Shown here in pieces: positions 24,580-31,982 of a stretch of 34,378 bases of DNA (positions are counted from its first letter, which is position 1; each line of letters starts with the position of its first letter). The translations under genes and the position numbers were made by a program. The notes under the pieces are model-generated. The model was not told the origin of the DNA and made no database searches. It worked only from the letters and a program-made list of their open reading frames with translations. Source of the DNA: PVC group bacterium (GTDB taxonomy: Bacteria; Verrucomicrobiota; Kiritimatiellia; UBA8416); assembly GCA_003567005.1 (NCBI GenBank), contig PXBF01000144.1, positions 1 through 34,378 of the forward strand, given 5' to 3'.

Positions 24580-25761
24580 ATGGCCCAAACAGTTCAGTCG
24601 ATCGAAATCGTGGATCTAGCATACGGTGGGGAAGGGGTTGGGCGCATGGATGGTAAAGCGGTATTCGTACCCGGCACCATTCCAGGCGAAATCGTGGATA
24701 TTACGTTGACCGAAAACAGAAAGCGCTTTGCGCGTGGTGCACTTGCGTCCGTTCAAAAGCCTTCGCCGTCACGTTGCGAGCCTGTCTGCCCGTTGGCTGG
24801 GCATTGTGTCGGATGCTCCTATCAACATATATCCTATGATCAGGAAGTCGCCTGGAAACAAACGCAACTCGTTACACTGCTCACGCGAATCGGAAAATTG
24901 TCAAGTGTGCCAACTTGTGCTGCTATCGCTTCACCTGCGCCACTTTCCTATCGGAACAAGATCGTTTTACATGCAGATGGCAATGCTAAACTTGGGTACC
25001 GTGGTGCTGATAATCGAACGATTCTCGATGTGCCCGATTGTCCTTTGGCAGTAGAGCCGATTCGTGCTGCTCTAGCTTCCTTTCGGGATGCACACCTAAA
25101 TGAGTTGATCGCAGGGGATCGCATTACCTTTCGTTGGACAGATACCGATGGCGTCACGCAGTGGGTCAACGACCATGCCCCGCGGAAAGATCTGACAGAA
25201 ACTGTTAACGGGACGCAATGGCTGGTTCCAGTGGGAGGTTTTTGGCAGGTCAATGTATATGCGGCGCCACTTCTTTTAGACAAGGTGACGGATATGCTAG
25301 CGGGATGCGACATACAGTATCTAATCGACATGTATTGTGGCTCCGGATTCTTTACGTTGGCGCAGGCAGGCCATGCAGAGCATGTATTAGGCATAGAGCG
25401 AGATGCCCATGCCATCCGTGCTGCCGAGCGTACGGCCGCGTTGCAAGGTAAGAAGCAAGTACGCTTTGTACAAGGGCATTCCGGTGATTTGTATCCTGAA
25501 GCACAAGCTTGTGTCGAACCCGAGCGGACCCTCGTGCTGGTGGATCCTCCGCGCAGGGGACTGGATGCCAGCATGCTTCATCACATCATCGAGCCAGAGG
25601 GTCCGCACTATCTGTTGTATGTTTCCTGTGCAGCCGATACATTGGCGCGGGATTGCAAGGCTCTAACCTTATCGTATGACATAAAAGAGGTTGCGATGGT
25701 TGATATGTTTCCGCAGACGGCACACTTTGAATCCGTGATCCTGTTTGAAAAGCGGGCATAA
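24580..25761 (+). CDS. rlmD: 23S rRNA (uracil-5-)-methyltransferase, RlmD/RumA type
   Basis: A 393-residue TRAM-domain m5U methyltransferase. Residues 1-60 form the TRAM RNA-binding domain (IVDLAYGGEGVGRMDGKAVFV). Cys70, Cys76, Cys79 (CPLAGHCVGC) and Cys154 (DCPLA) match the 4Fe-4S ligand pattern of RumA. The methyltransferase domain has FWQVN (221-225), SAM-binding DMYCGSGFFTL (250-260), DPPRRGLD (322-329), the catalytic nucleophile Cys350 in YVSC, and a HFESV motif with the general base Glu384. The exact target (U1939, U747 or tRNA U54) cannot be settled from sequence alone, but the Fe-S cluster and TRAM domain argue against TrmA. The ribosome site GCAGAAGG is weak. It stands alone and ends in a shared terminator. 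Confidence 0.88.
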   Translation: MAQTVQSIEIVDLAYGGEGVGRMDGKAVFVPGTIPGEIVDITLTENRKRFARGALASVQKPSPSRCEPVCPLAGHCVGCSYQHISYDQEVAWKQTQLVTLLTRIGKLSSVPTCAAIASPAPLSYRNKIVLHADGNAKLGYRGADNRTILDVPDCPLAVEPIRAALASFRDAHLNELIAGDRITFRWTDTDGVTQWVNDHAPRKDLTETVNGTQWLVPVGGFWQVNVYAAPLLLDKVTDMLAGCDIQYLIDMYCGSGFFTLAQAGHAEHVLGIERDAHAIRAAERTAALQGKKQVRFVQGHSGDLYPEAQACVEPERTLVLVDPPRRGLDASMLHHIIEPEGPHYLLYVSCAADTLARDCKALTLSYDIKEVAMVDMFPQTAHFESVILFEKRA

Positions 25762-25792
25762 AAAAAGACGGGCCCTTGAGCCCGTCTTTTTT
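25761..25792. terminator. Bidirectional rho-independent terminator
   Basis: AAAAAAGACGGGC (25761-25773) pairs perfectly with GCCCGTCTTTTTT (25780-25792) around a six-base loop. It serves both the methyltransferase gene on the plus strand, overlapping the last base of its stop codon, and ilvC on the minus strand, whose stop is 21 bp away. Confidence 0.93.
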
Positions 25793-25813
25793 AGCGAAGT
25801 GTATGCGTGCCGT

Positions 25814-26914
25814 TTAGTTCTTGCCGCGACCGCTGACCCCTTTGGTGGCGCGTGTCACAACTTTTGCTTTGGCTTTGGGACGCAGGCTCCGGGCTGCTTT
25901 TCCAGCGAGCCACATTTCAGAATTTCCGATACCGGATAATTCTTTATCCAGTCGTTCTTTGTAATCTTTTCGTCCACACATATTGATAACACGTTTGGTT
26001 TCCGTGCCATCCTTAACCCGTTTATAGAGTTCCTTGAATACAGGCAAGGTAGCCTTTTTGAACTTAGGGCGCCAATCCAACGCACCACGCTGGGCTGTGG
26101 CCGAGCAATTGGCAAACATCCAATCCATGCCATTCTCATCCACGAGACGAATCAAACTCTGGGTTAATTCTTCTACGGTTTCGTTGAAGGCCTCACTCGG
26201 GCTGTGACCATTTTTGCGCAATACATCATATTGCGCTTCCATGACACCCGCCAGTGCGCCCATGAGGATGCCTCGTTCACCAGTCAAGTCGCTATGCACT
26301 TCATCTTCAAAGGTTGTCGGGAAAAGATAACCGGATCCAATGCCAATACCAACGGCAAGGCAACGTTCCTCAGCGCGGCCCGTTGCATCTTGAAAGACCG
26401 CATAACTTGAGTTGATGCCTGCACCATTAAGGAAGTTGCGGCGCACGGATGTTCCCGAACCTTTGGGTGCCACCATGATAACATCTACATCGGGTGGGGG
26501 AATGACCTTGGTCTGATCCTTGTAAACGATCGAAAAACCATGAGAGAAGTACAGAGCATCACCCGCATTCAAACATTTTTTGATTTTGGGCCAAATGACG
26601 CGTTGGGCTGCATCTGTCACCAGCATTTTTATGATAGTACCGCGCTCGGCCGCCTCCTCGATATCAAACAATGTTTTTCCCGGCACCCACCCGTCTTTAA
26701 CGGCACGATTCCAGTCCTTCTTATATGCTTTGGATTGACCAATGATTACATTGAATCCATTATCCTTCATATTCAGAGCTTGGGCAGGGCCTTGTACGCC
26801 ATACCCAATAACAGCGATTGTTTCCTTTTTCAAAATACGCCGTGCTTTGCTCATGGGAAACTCTTTACGCATGACGACGTTTTCTTTTACGCCACCAAAG
26901 TCAATTGTTGCCAT
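25814..26914 (-). CDS. ilvC: Ketol-acid reductoisomerase
   Basis: A 366-residue KARI, which isomerises and reduces acetolactate or acetohydroxybutyrate with NAD(P)H in branched-chain amino acid synthesis. The Rossmann loop is AVIGYGVQGPAQ (34-45). The Mg-binding helix has HSDLTGERGILMGALAGVMEAQYDVL with the catalytic Asp and Glu, and NCSATAQRGALDW is the usual C-terminal block. Residues after about 340 form a basic, low-complexity tail (RPKAKAKVVTRATKGVSGRGKN) not needed for the fold. The start follows AGGAGGT five bases upstream. No ilvB, ilvN or ilvD is nearby; the gene is monocistronic with its own promoter and terminator. Confidence 0.95.
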   Translation of the reverse strand: MATIDFGGVKENVVMRKEFPMSKARRILKKETIAVIGYGVQGPAQALNMKDNGFNVIIGQSKAYKKDWNRAVKDGWVPGKTLFDIEEAAERGTIIKMLVTDAAQRVIWPKIKKCLNAGDALYFSHGFSIVYKDQTKVIPPPDVDVIMVAPKGSGTSVRRNFLNGAGINSSYAVFQDATGRAEERCLAVGIGIGSGYLFPTTFEDEVHSDLTGERGILMGALAGVMEAQYDVLRKNGHSPSEAFNETVEELTQSLIRLVDENGMDWMFANCSATAQRGALDWRPKFKKATLPVFKELYKRVKDGTETKRVINMCGRKDYKERLDKELSGIGNSEMWLAGKAARSLRPKAKAKVVTRATKGVSGRGKN

Positions 26915-27319
26915 GTAGACCTCCTGTTTATTTCCTGCATGTGTGTTAATCGTTCCTCATTTATTCCACCCGAAACAAGATTACGAAACGTGGCATTGTA
27001 GTTTTCTTATGCAATCCGTCAACTGTTAATACGCATCTTGCATACCGAGTAGTGCAAGCATAATGGCTATAATTGGGGTCAAGGGAGCACATGCACCCAT
27101 CCGGTGCGCTGTGTGAATACGCTTTTTCATGGTTGCATTGCAATAAAGCAGAGAAATGGTGTGAATATAAGTTTGACCTAAATGCAATAAAAACGCATGA
27201 TATGTATGTTTCAGTATATGTTAGCGAAATCGTGTTGCATGTCAAAATAGCGTGCAGACTTCTTGGGTGCAAAAGAGGGCAGAACTTCGCCTTGTATTAG
27301 GTTAAGAAAGGTAGCAGTA
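26915..27319. other. Divergent intergenic region between ilvC and the polysaccharide-export genes
   Basis: A 405-bp AT-rich gap with no credible gene. It contains the ilvC promoter (26995-27022). On the plus strand there is an isolated TATAAT (27068-27073) without a convincing -35 box, a small hairpin GCACC/GGTGC extended by CACA/TGTG (27088-27113) with five Ts at 27123-27127, and a short palindrome TTGCA-T-TGCAA (about 27133-27145). AAGAAAGG just before 27320 is the ribosome site of the beta-barrel gene. The promoter of that gene is not identified with confidence. Confidence 0.4.
26995..27022 (-). promoter_or_regulatory. Sigma-70 promoter of ilvC
   Basis: On the minus strand TTGACG (27022-27017), a 16-base spacer and TACAAT (27000-26995) give five of six matches in each hexamer. 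The start would be near 26988, with a leader of about 74 bases. I saw no leader peptide or attenuator in that leader. Confidence 0.65.
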
Positions 27320-28501
27320 ATGAGCGGAAAGCATATTCTTCAGTCAAGTTTGATAGCTTTGGTTGCGTTTGTATCATGTTCCTATGGATCGCAAGAAGGA
27401 CGTCCCTTGCGTTTTGGTTTGTCAGCTAGTGTTGAAGCCAATGACAACCGTGACGCTACGGAGCGCGACAAAGAAAGCAACATCGACTTTTTCTTGCGGC
27501 CTTACATTAGTTACCATCTCGATGGACTAACAACGCGTTTACGTTTGCGTTACGAGCCAGCGTTTCGCTATCGGACCGAACCGGGTGACGACCAAGATGA
27601 GATCGATTTGCAACATCGTATAGACATTCGGGCACGCCACGAGCTTTCCGAACGGGCCAGAGTCCGCTTGAACAATACGTTTGTAAAAATTGATGATCCC
27701 CAGATTGAAGAGGGGGGGGCCATTGTCCGCGCTGATCGTAGTTATATCCTGAACACATTGCGCGCGGGGTTGAATTATGACGTAGGCTTGCTATCGAATA
27801 TCGATGTTGCCGCGCAAAGTACAATCCGTCGTTATGATGATTCCGATATTGCTGCGTTATCCGACAAGGATGAATACGGCATCGGTTTAGCATTTCGCCA
27901 TACGCTATCCGAAACCTTGGTTGCATTGGTTAGCGGTTCTATCGAAACCTATCGTTTTGAAGATACCCCGGCCGTTTCGCGTGATTTTGATTCGCTGACG
28001 GGATCTGCAGGGCTAGAATATCGGTTTCTACCTCAATTGTTAGGCTCGCTATCCGTTGGTGGGCAAACGCGCTCTTATGATGACAGTTCTCTGGAAGTGG
28101 GCGACAACCTATACGTGTCGGCAGAGCTAAGTGGTAACGTCGGAGCGGATCTGGTAATGGGCATCATAAGTGGATATGGTGTTCGCGATGCAGATGTTGC
28201 GCCCTATGCTTCGCAGGAATATGCAGAATTTCGCGGATATGCCGATTTTCAAGCTACGCCTCTCTTGGCGTTGCGCGGCGCACTCACGTATCGGACCTCC
28301 GATTATGATGCCGTGCGTGAGCTTGGGCTCGCAGGCGGCAATGAAGACGTGATTGTATTTGATGCCCAAGTGACTTATAGCCTTACCGATACTACGTCGA
28401 TCATGGCTGGGCATCGGTTTGAAGATATTAGCGCAGACGATGAGTTGAGCAATAGCTACACGCGCAATATCTCGCGGTTAGGTATGCGCCTAGACTTCTA
28501 A
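27320..28501 (+). CDS. Outer membrane beta-barrel protein of a polysaccharide export locus (BBP2-like)
   Basis: A 393-residue protein with a signal peptide (ILQSSLIALVAFVSCSYGS) and then alternating amphipathic strands throughout (LRFGLSASVEANDNRD, GLTTRLRLRYEPAFRY, SIMAGHRFEDIS), ending in Phe (RLGMRLDF) as outer-membrane barrels do for BAM recognition. It resembles the putative beta-barrel porin 2 family often encoded beside Wza/Wzc-type genes. The start at 27320 is chosen for the AAGAAAGG upstream; the frame open from 27263 lacks one. It probably belongs to the polysaccharide export set that follows, though a terminator-like hairpin separates it from the kinase gene. Confidence 0.78.
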   Translation: MSGKHILQSSLIALVAFVSCSYGSQEGRPLRFGLSASVEANDNRDATERDKESNIDFFLRPYISYHLDGLTTRLRLRYEPAFRYRTEPGDDQDEIDLQHRIDIRARHELSERARVRLNNTFVKIDDPQIEEGGAIVRADRSYILNTLRAGLNYDVGLLSNIDVAAQSTIRRYDDSDIAALSDKDEYGIGLAFRHTLSETLVALVSGSIETYRFEDTPAVSRDFDSLTGSAGLEYRFLPQLLGSLSVGGQTRSYDDSSLEVGDNLYVSAELSGNVGADLVMGIISGYGVRDADVAPYASQEYAEFRGYADFQATPLLALRGALTYRTSDYDAVRELGLAGGNEDVIVFDAQVTYSLTDTTSIMAGHRFEDISADDELSNSYTRNISRLGMRLDF

Positions 28502-28527
28502 CACTTCCAACAGATTGGGTTTTTGGG

Positions 28528-28568
28528 GAGCCCGCTGGTAGGCAGCAATGTCACTTGCGGGCTCTTTT
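28528..28568 (+). terminator. Terminator-like hairpin between the beta-barrel and Wzc-like genes
   Basis: GAGCCCGC (28528-28535) pairs perfectly with GCGGGCTC (28557-28564) and is followed by TTTT. The 21-base loop and short T-run suggest partial termination, which would set a lower level for the kinase and export genes downstream. Confidence 0.65.
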
Positions 28569-28610
28569 CATAATGCCCGTTTTGCAGGATACTAAGGACA
28601 TTATATAGAT

Positions 28611-30713
28611 ATGGCAGAGTCAGAGCAACAGTTGCATTTTCTGGATTATTGGCGTGTAATCAGTTCACGTAAAGAAGTGGTGATTGCCGTAGCGTTACTG
28701 GTTGTCATTACCGGAATCGTCATCACCTATTCCATGCCACGCGTCTTCATGGCGTCTGCCGTGATTCGGGTGCAAGAAGAGTCTCCTGACGTAGATGTAT
28801 TTTCACCTGATCGGTCTCGTTATGATCCCTTGTTTTTGCGCACGCAGTTCGAGTTGATTCAATCACGGCCCATTGTAGAAGAAATGGTTCGACGCCGTGG
28901 CTTAGACACGAAACTGGCAGAGGCATACGGGTTTGAGCACATGGGACCTCGCATGCTCGAACAAGCTGTGAGCATCATGTCCGGTAGCATGCGCGTGCAA
29001 CAATACCGCGACACCAATCTCATTGAGATCCAGGTACTGCTATCTGAACCCGAAGGGCAGGCACCAGTGGAAGCAGCTGAGGCTGCCAACATGATTTACG
29101 AAGTATATCGTGAATATATGGAGCGAACCAGTAGACAAGCTACCGAGCAGGCGCTCGATGCCCTCTACGAGTCCTTGCAGGAGCAGGAACGCCGATTAGC
29201 GGCAGCTGAGGCAGAAGTGGATCGTATTCGCCGTGAGTACGAAATTGACGTTATCAGTATGCGGGGTGATTCTGGAGCTTCGCTTGACAAAATGACACTC
29301 ACTATGCTCGAGGAATTGCGTGTTCGTACGCGTCAAATGGTTGCTGAGCAAGAGGCACGTTATAATTTAGTTCAATCCCTGGAAGACGATCGGTTGATTG
29401 AGTCTGCCCAATATCTTGTGAATGACCGCAGTATACCGCAATTGGTATATGAGAAACGTCGTGCAGAAGTTGATTTGAGTCAGTTGGAAGAATCATATGG
29501 TCCGAATCATCCCGACGTGGTGCGTGTCAAACGCGCCATTCGGGCAATTGATGCCAATATTCAGGATGCCTTAGGTGGTTTAAAAACAGGAGTGTTGGCT
29601 GAATATGAGCAAGCCCAAGCCAAACTGGAAATCATCAATGCCGAGTTGGAAGAACGTCGGGCCCGCGAACGCGAAGCCGAAGCAAGCAAGTATCGTGAAT
29701 TTGCACAGGCTGTTGACGCACGCGATCATATCAAAAATATACGGGACGCGCTTGAAATGCGTTACTATCAAGAGCAAATCCAATTGCGTATTCCCAAAAC
29801 CACGGTTACCTTGGTTTCGCCAGCGCGTCCGCCTGCCGCTACCAATTTTGTGAGCCCGAATTTTACGCTCAACATTATACTGAGTATCATGCTTGGGTTG
29901 GGTGCAGGAGTCGGGCTAGCTTATTTTGTGGAATATCTGGATACCTCGGTGAAGACAATCGATGATGTCGAGCGCAGCATGGGCGTTCCTGTTCTTGGGG
30001 TGATCCCGCAGAAGGTGATTCCCCTTAGCGATTCTCATGCTAACCCGGCGCATGCCGAGGCTTATCGAATCCTGCGAACGAACATCCAATTTTCTCTAAA
30101 GTTCAAGGAAGGCAAAACACTTTGCTTTACGAGTGGGAGTATGGGCGAAGGAAAATCGCTTACCTTGTTTAATCTCGGGTTTATTATGGCGCAGTTGGGC
30201 GATCGAACGCTTGTGGTTGACTCCGATCTGCATCGCCCGCGTCAGCATAGAATGTTCAATGTCAAGAATGAGCTCGGTTTGGCTCAAGTCTTGGTTGGCG
30301 AGAAGACAACCGAAGATGTGATTCAGAAGTCCGTACATCCGAATCTGGACTTCATGCCGAGCGGCAAATTAGAAAGTGGTGTACATGGTCTTCTCGATGT
30401 AGCGCGCGTGCGTGCCTTGATCAAGGAACTAGGGCCAAAATATGATCGCATCCTCTTTGATGCACCGCCGGTCATCGGGGTGAGTGATGCTTCCGTACTG
30501 ACGCGTGAAGTCGATGGTGTAATGCTTCTCATTCAGCACCGCAAATATCCCAAAGCCGTATCCGAACGGGCGAAAGGCATTCTGGAGAATATGGGGGTCA
30601 ACATCGTGGGCGTTGTCCTCAACAACATCAATATTTCGCGCGATCAGGGGTATTATTATTATCAGCAGTATTATTATCAATCGCATTACGTAAACAAACC
30701 GCGCAAAGGTTGA
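28611..30713 (+). CDS. Polysaccharide co-polymerase with tyrosine autokinase domain (Wzc-like)
   Basis: A 700-residue inner-membrane protein. A Wzz-type chain-length domain runs from TM1 (about 22-42) through a periplasmic part with long coiled coils (about 185-250 and 330-375) to TM2 (about 418-440). A cytoplasmic BY-kinase domain follows: Walker A SGSMGEGKS (about 507-515), Walker A' TLVVDSDLHRPR (about 534-545), Walker B ILFDAPP (about 614-620). The C-terminus is a tyrosine cluster (YYYYQQYYYQSHY) for autophosphorylation. It controls chain length and export of a capsule or exopolysaccharide together with the Wza-like lipoprotein, which starts 6 bp downstream. The ATG at 28611 has only a distant AAGGA. 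Confidence 0.93.
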   Translation: MAESEQQLHFLDYWRVISSRKEVVIAVALLVVITGIVITYSMPRVFMASAVIRVQEESPDVDVFSPDRSRYDPLFLRTQFELIQSRPIVEEMVRRRGLDTKLAEAYGFEHMGPRMLEQAVSIMSGSMRVQQYRDTNLIEIQVLLSEPEGQAPVEAAEAANMIYEVYREYMERTSRQATEQALDALYESLQEQERRLAAAEAEVDRIRREYEIDVISMRGDSGASLDKMTLTMLEELRVRTRQMVAEQEARYNLVQSLEDDRLIESAQYLVNDRSIPQLVYEKRRAEVDLSQLEESYGPNHPDVVRVKRAIRAIDANIQDALGGLKTGVLAEYEQAQAKLEIINAELEERRAREREAEASKYREFAQAVDARDHIKNIRDALEMRYYQEQIQLRIPKTTVTLVSPARPPAATNFVSPNFTLNIILSIMLGLGAGVGLAYFVEYLDTSVKTIDDVERSMGVPVLGVIPQKVIPLSDSHANPAHAEAYRILRTNIQFSLKFKEGKTLCFTSGSMGEGKSLTLFNLGFIMAQLGDRTLVVDSDLHRPRQHRMFNVKNELGLAQVLVGEKTTEDVIQKSVHPNLDFMPSGKLESGVHGLLDVARVRALIKELGPKYDRILFDAPPVIGVSDASVLTREVDGVMLLIQHRKYPKAVSERAKGILENMGVNIVGVVLNNINISRDQGYYYYQQYYYQSHYVNKPRKG

Positions 30714-30719
30714 GCCAAT

Positions 30720-31388
30720 ATGATGAAATTCTTATCGATACACATGACACTTGCTTTGATGCTATTCATGCTCGGGTGTGTCGGTACACCGACGCGACAA
30801 GAGGATCAGACGCACCGCATGGCACGCTACGTTCCGAATGCGACCTCCAACCCTGCTGGAATTACCTCGCAAGAATTTGGGCCAGATGTGGGGCCTGAAA
30901 CAGTGGGGCAGCACCATCAGCTGGTCCCTGGCGATGAGGTAAGGACGTCGCTGCGTGGCATTCCAAATCCGGAAGATATTCAAAATGTTGTGGACAATAC
31001 AGGCCATATTACTTTGCCCCTGATCGGACAAGTGCAGGTGTCTGGATTATCTGCTTCGGAAGCAGAGCGCTTTATCGAAAATGCCTACGTTGATGGTGGC
31101 TATTACCGAAGTATCAACGTGATTGTGGTTTCGAAGGATCGCTCGTATTTCGTACAGGGCGAAGTGAATATACAGGGACGCTTTCGACTCTCCGGCGAAG
31201 TGACGTTGCTGAAGGCAATTAGCGAGGCGGGTGGCTACACACCCTTTGCTAATCGGCGGAATGTAAAAGTGATTCGTGGAGATGAGGTTTTGTTCTTCAA
31301 TGCAAGAAATATTGCAAATGGGCGTGATCCAGATCCAATGATCCAAGCTAATGACATCATTGAGGTGTTGAGGCGTCGTGTCTTATAA
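30720..31388 (+). CDS. Polysaccharide export lipoprotein (Wza-like, Poly_export and SLBB)
   Basis: A 222-residue protein with a lipoprotein signal (MLFMLGC, Cys20). The Poly_export domain (about 65-135) has LVPGDEV near its start and GHITLPLIGQVQVSGLSASEAE. One SLBB-type domain follows (YFVQGEVNIQGRFRLSGEVTLLKAISEAGG). E. coli Wza is about 380 residues; this short form lacks the extra SLBB repeat and the C-terminal outer-membrane helix, so outer-membrane passage may rely on the beta-barrel protein encoded at 27320. It lies 6 bp after the kinase gene, and its end overlaps the next gene by 11 bp. Confidence 0.9.
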   Translation: MMKFLSIHMTLALMLFMLGCVGTPTRQEDQTHRMARYVPNATSNPAGITSQEFGPDVGPETVGQHHQLVPGDEVRTSLRGIPNPEDIQNVVDNTGHITLPLIGQVQVSGLSASEAERFIENAYVDGGYYRSINVIVVSKDRSYFVQGEVNIQGRFRLSGEVTLLKAISEAGGYTPFANRRNVKVIRGDEVLFFNARNIANGRDPDPMIQANDIIEVLRRRVL

Positions 31389-31932
31389 TCGAAGCAACTT
31401 GTTACGGTATTTTTTCGGTACCATGCTTTCTTTAAGTGGCCTTTTTGCGAGCTGGTATGCGGTTCGGGTTGCCTATGCAAAGATAGCGTATCAACGAATC
31501 AAATTTCGCGAGCCTGATATTACGCTATCAGAGGCTCATCAAACAGCCCAAGGGCTTCATAGCATCTATCCTCACAATTACCATCTCAGCGAATGGATGG
31601 CCGAAAAAGCCTTTTACGACCATGGGGATACGGACATAGCTGCCACTTGGGTTGACATCGGGCTCGCACAAAACCCGCACCGACTCAACATGCGCTGGAT
31701 CGAGACCTTGCTCGTGGGTATGGATGATCCAGAGGAGGCCGCGCGTTTATGGGAAGCTTATAGTGACGATGTGTTCTGGAATCGCTGGGTCATGGCAGGA
31801 CGCGTATATTGGCTCGCACGCGCAGGCCGGATCGACGAAGCTGAACATTATATGGCACTCTTGCGCCAGATGCACGGCGATCATGGTTGGGCCGAACAGG
31901 AACTAACCGCTGCACGCGCTGCTGCAGAGTGA
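31378..31932 (+). CDS. Small membrane-anchored TPR-like protein of the export operon
   Basis: A 184-residue protein beginning with GTG and overlapping the Wza-like gene by 11 bp, so it is almost certainly co-translated. One N-terminal membrane helix (about 10-30, FFGTMLSLSGLFASWYAVRVAY) is followed by a helical region that looks like three or four degenerate TPR units (HYLSEWMAEKAFYDHGD, NPHRLNMRWIETLLVG, AEHYMALLRQMHGDHG). The family is not recognised. O-antigen ligase/polymerase proteins often carry such a C-terminal TPR part, so this may be a separated module of that kind; that is only a suggestion. Confidence 0.7.
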   Translation: MSYNRSNLLRYFFGTMLSLSGLFASWYAVRVAYAKIAYQRIKFREPDITLSEAHQTAQGLHSIYPHNYHLSEWMAEKAFYDHGDTDIAATWVDIGLAQNPHRLNMRWIETLLVGMDDPEEAARLWEAYSDDVFWNRWVMAGRVYWLARAGRIDEAEHYMALLRQMHGDHGWAEQELTAARAAAE

Positions 31933-31942
31933 TACCATTTTG

Positions 31943-31982
31943 CGTTGCCCCTGCATGAGCACTGGGGCAACGTTCGTTCCTC
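31943..31982 (+). terminator. Terminator-like hairpin at the end of the export operon
   Basis: CGTTGCCCC (31943-31951) pairs perfectly with GGGGCAACG (31964-31972) around a 12-base loop and is followed by a T-rich stretch (TTCGTTCCTCT). It lies 10 bp after the TPR-like stop in a convergent junction. The minus strand lacks a T-run, so it mainly serves the plus strand. Confidence 0.65.

Noticed and set aside
27068..27127. A small RNA from the isolated TATAAT to the hairpin plus T-run
   Set aside because: There is no -35 box or extended -10, the hairpin is short and interrupted, and the T-run lies ten bases beyond it; too little support.
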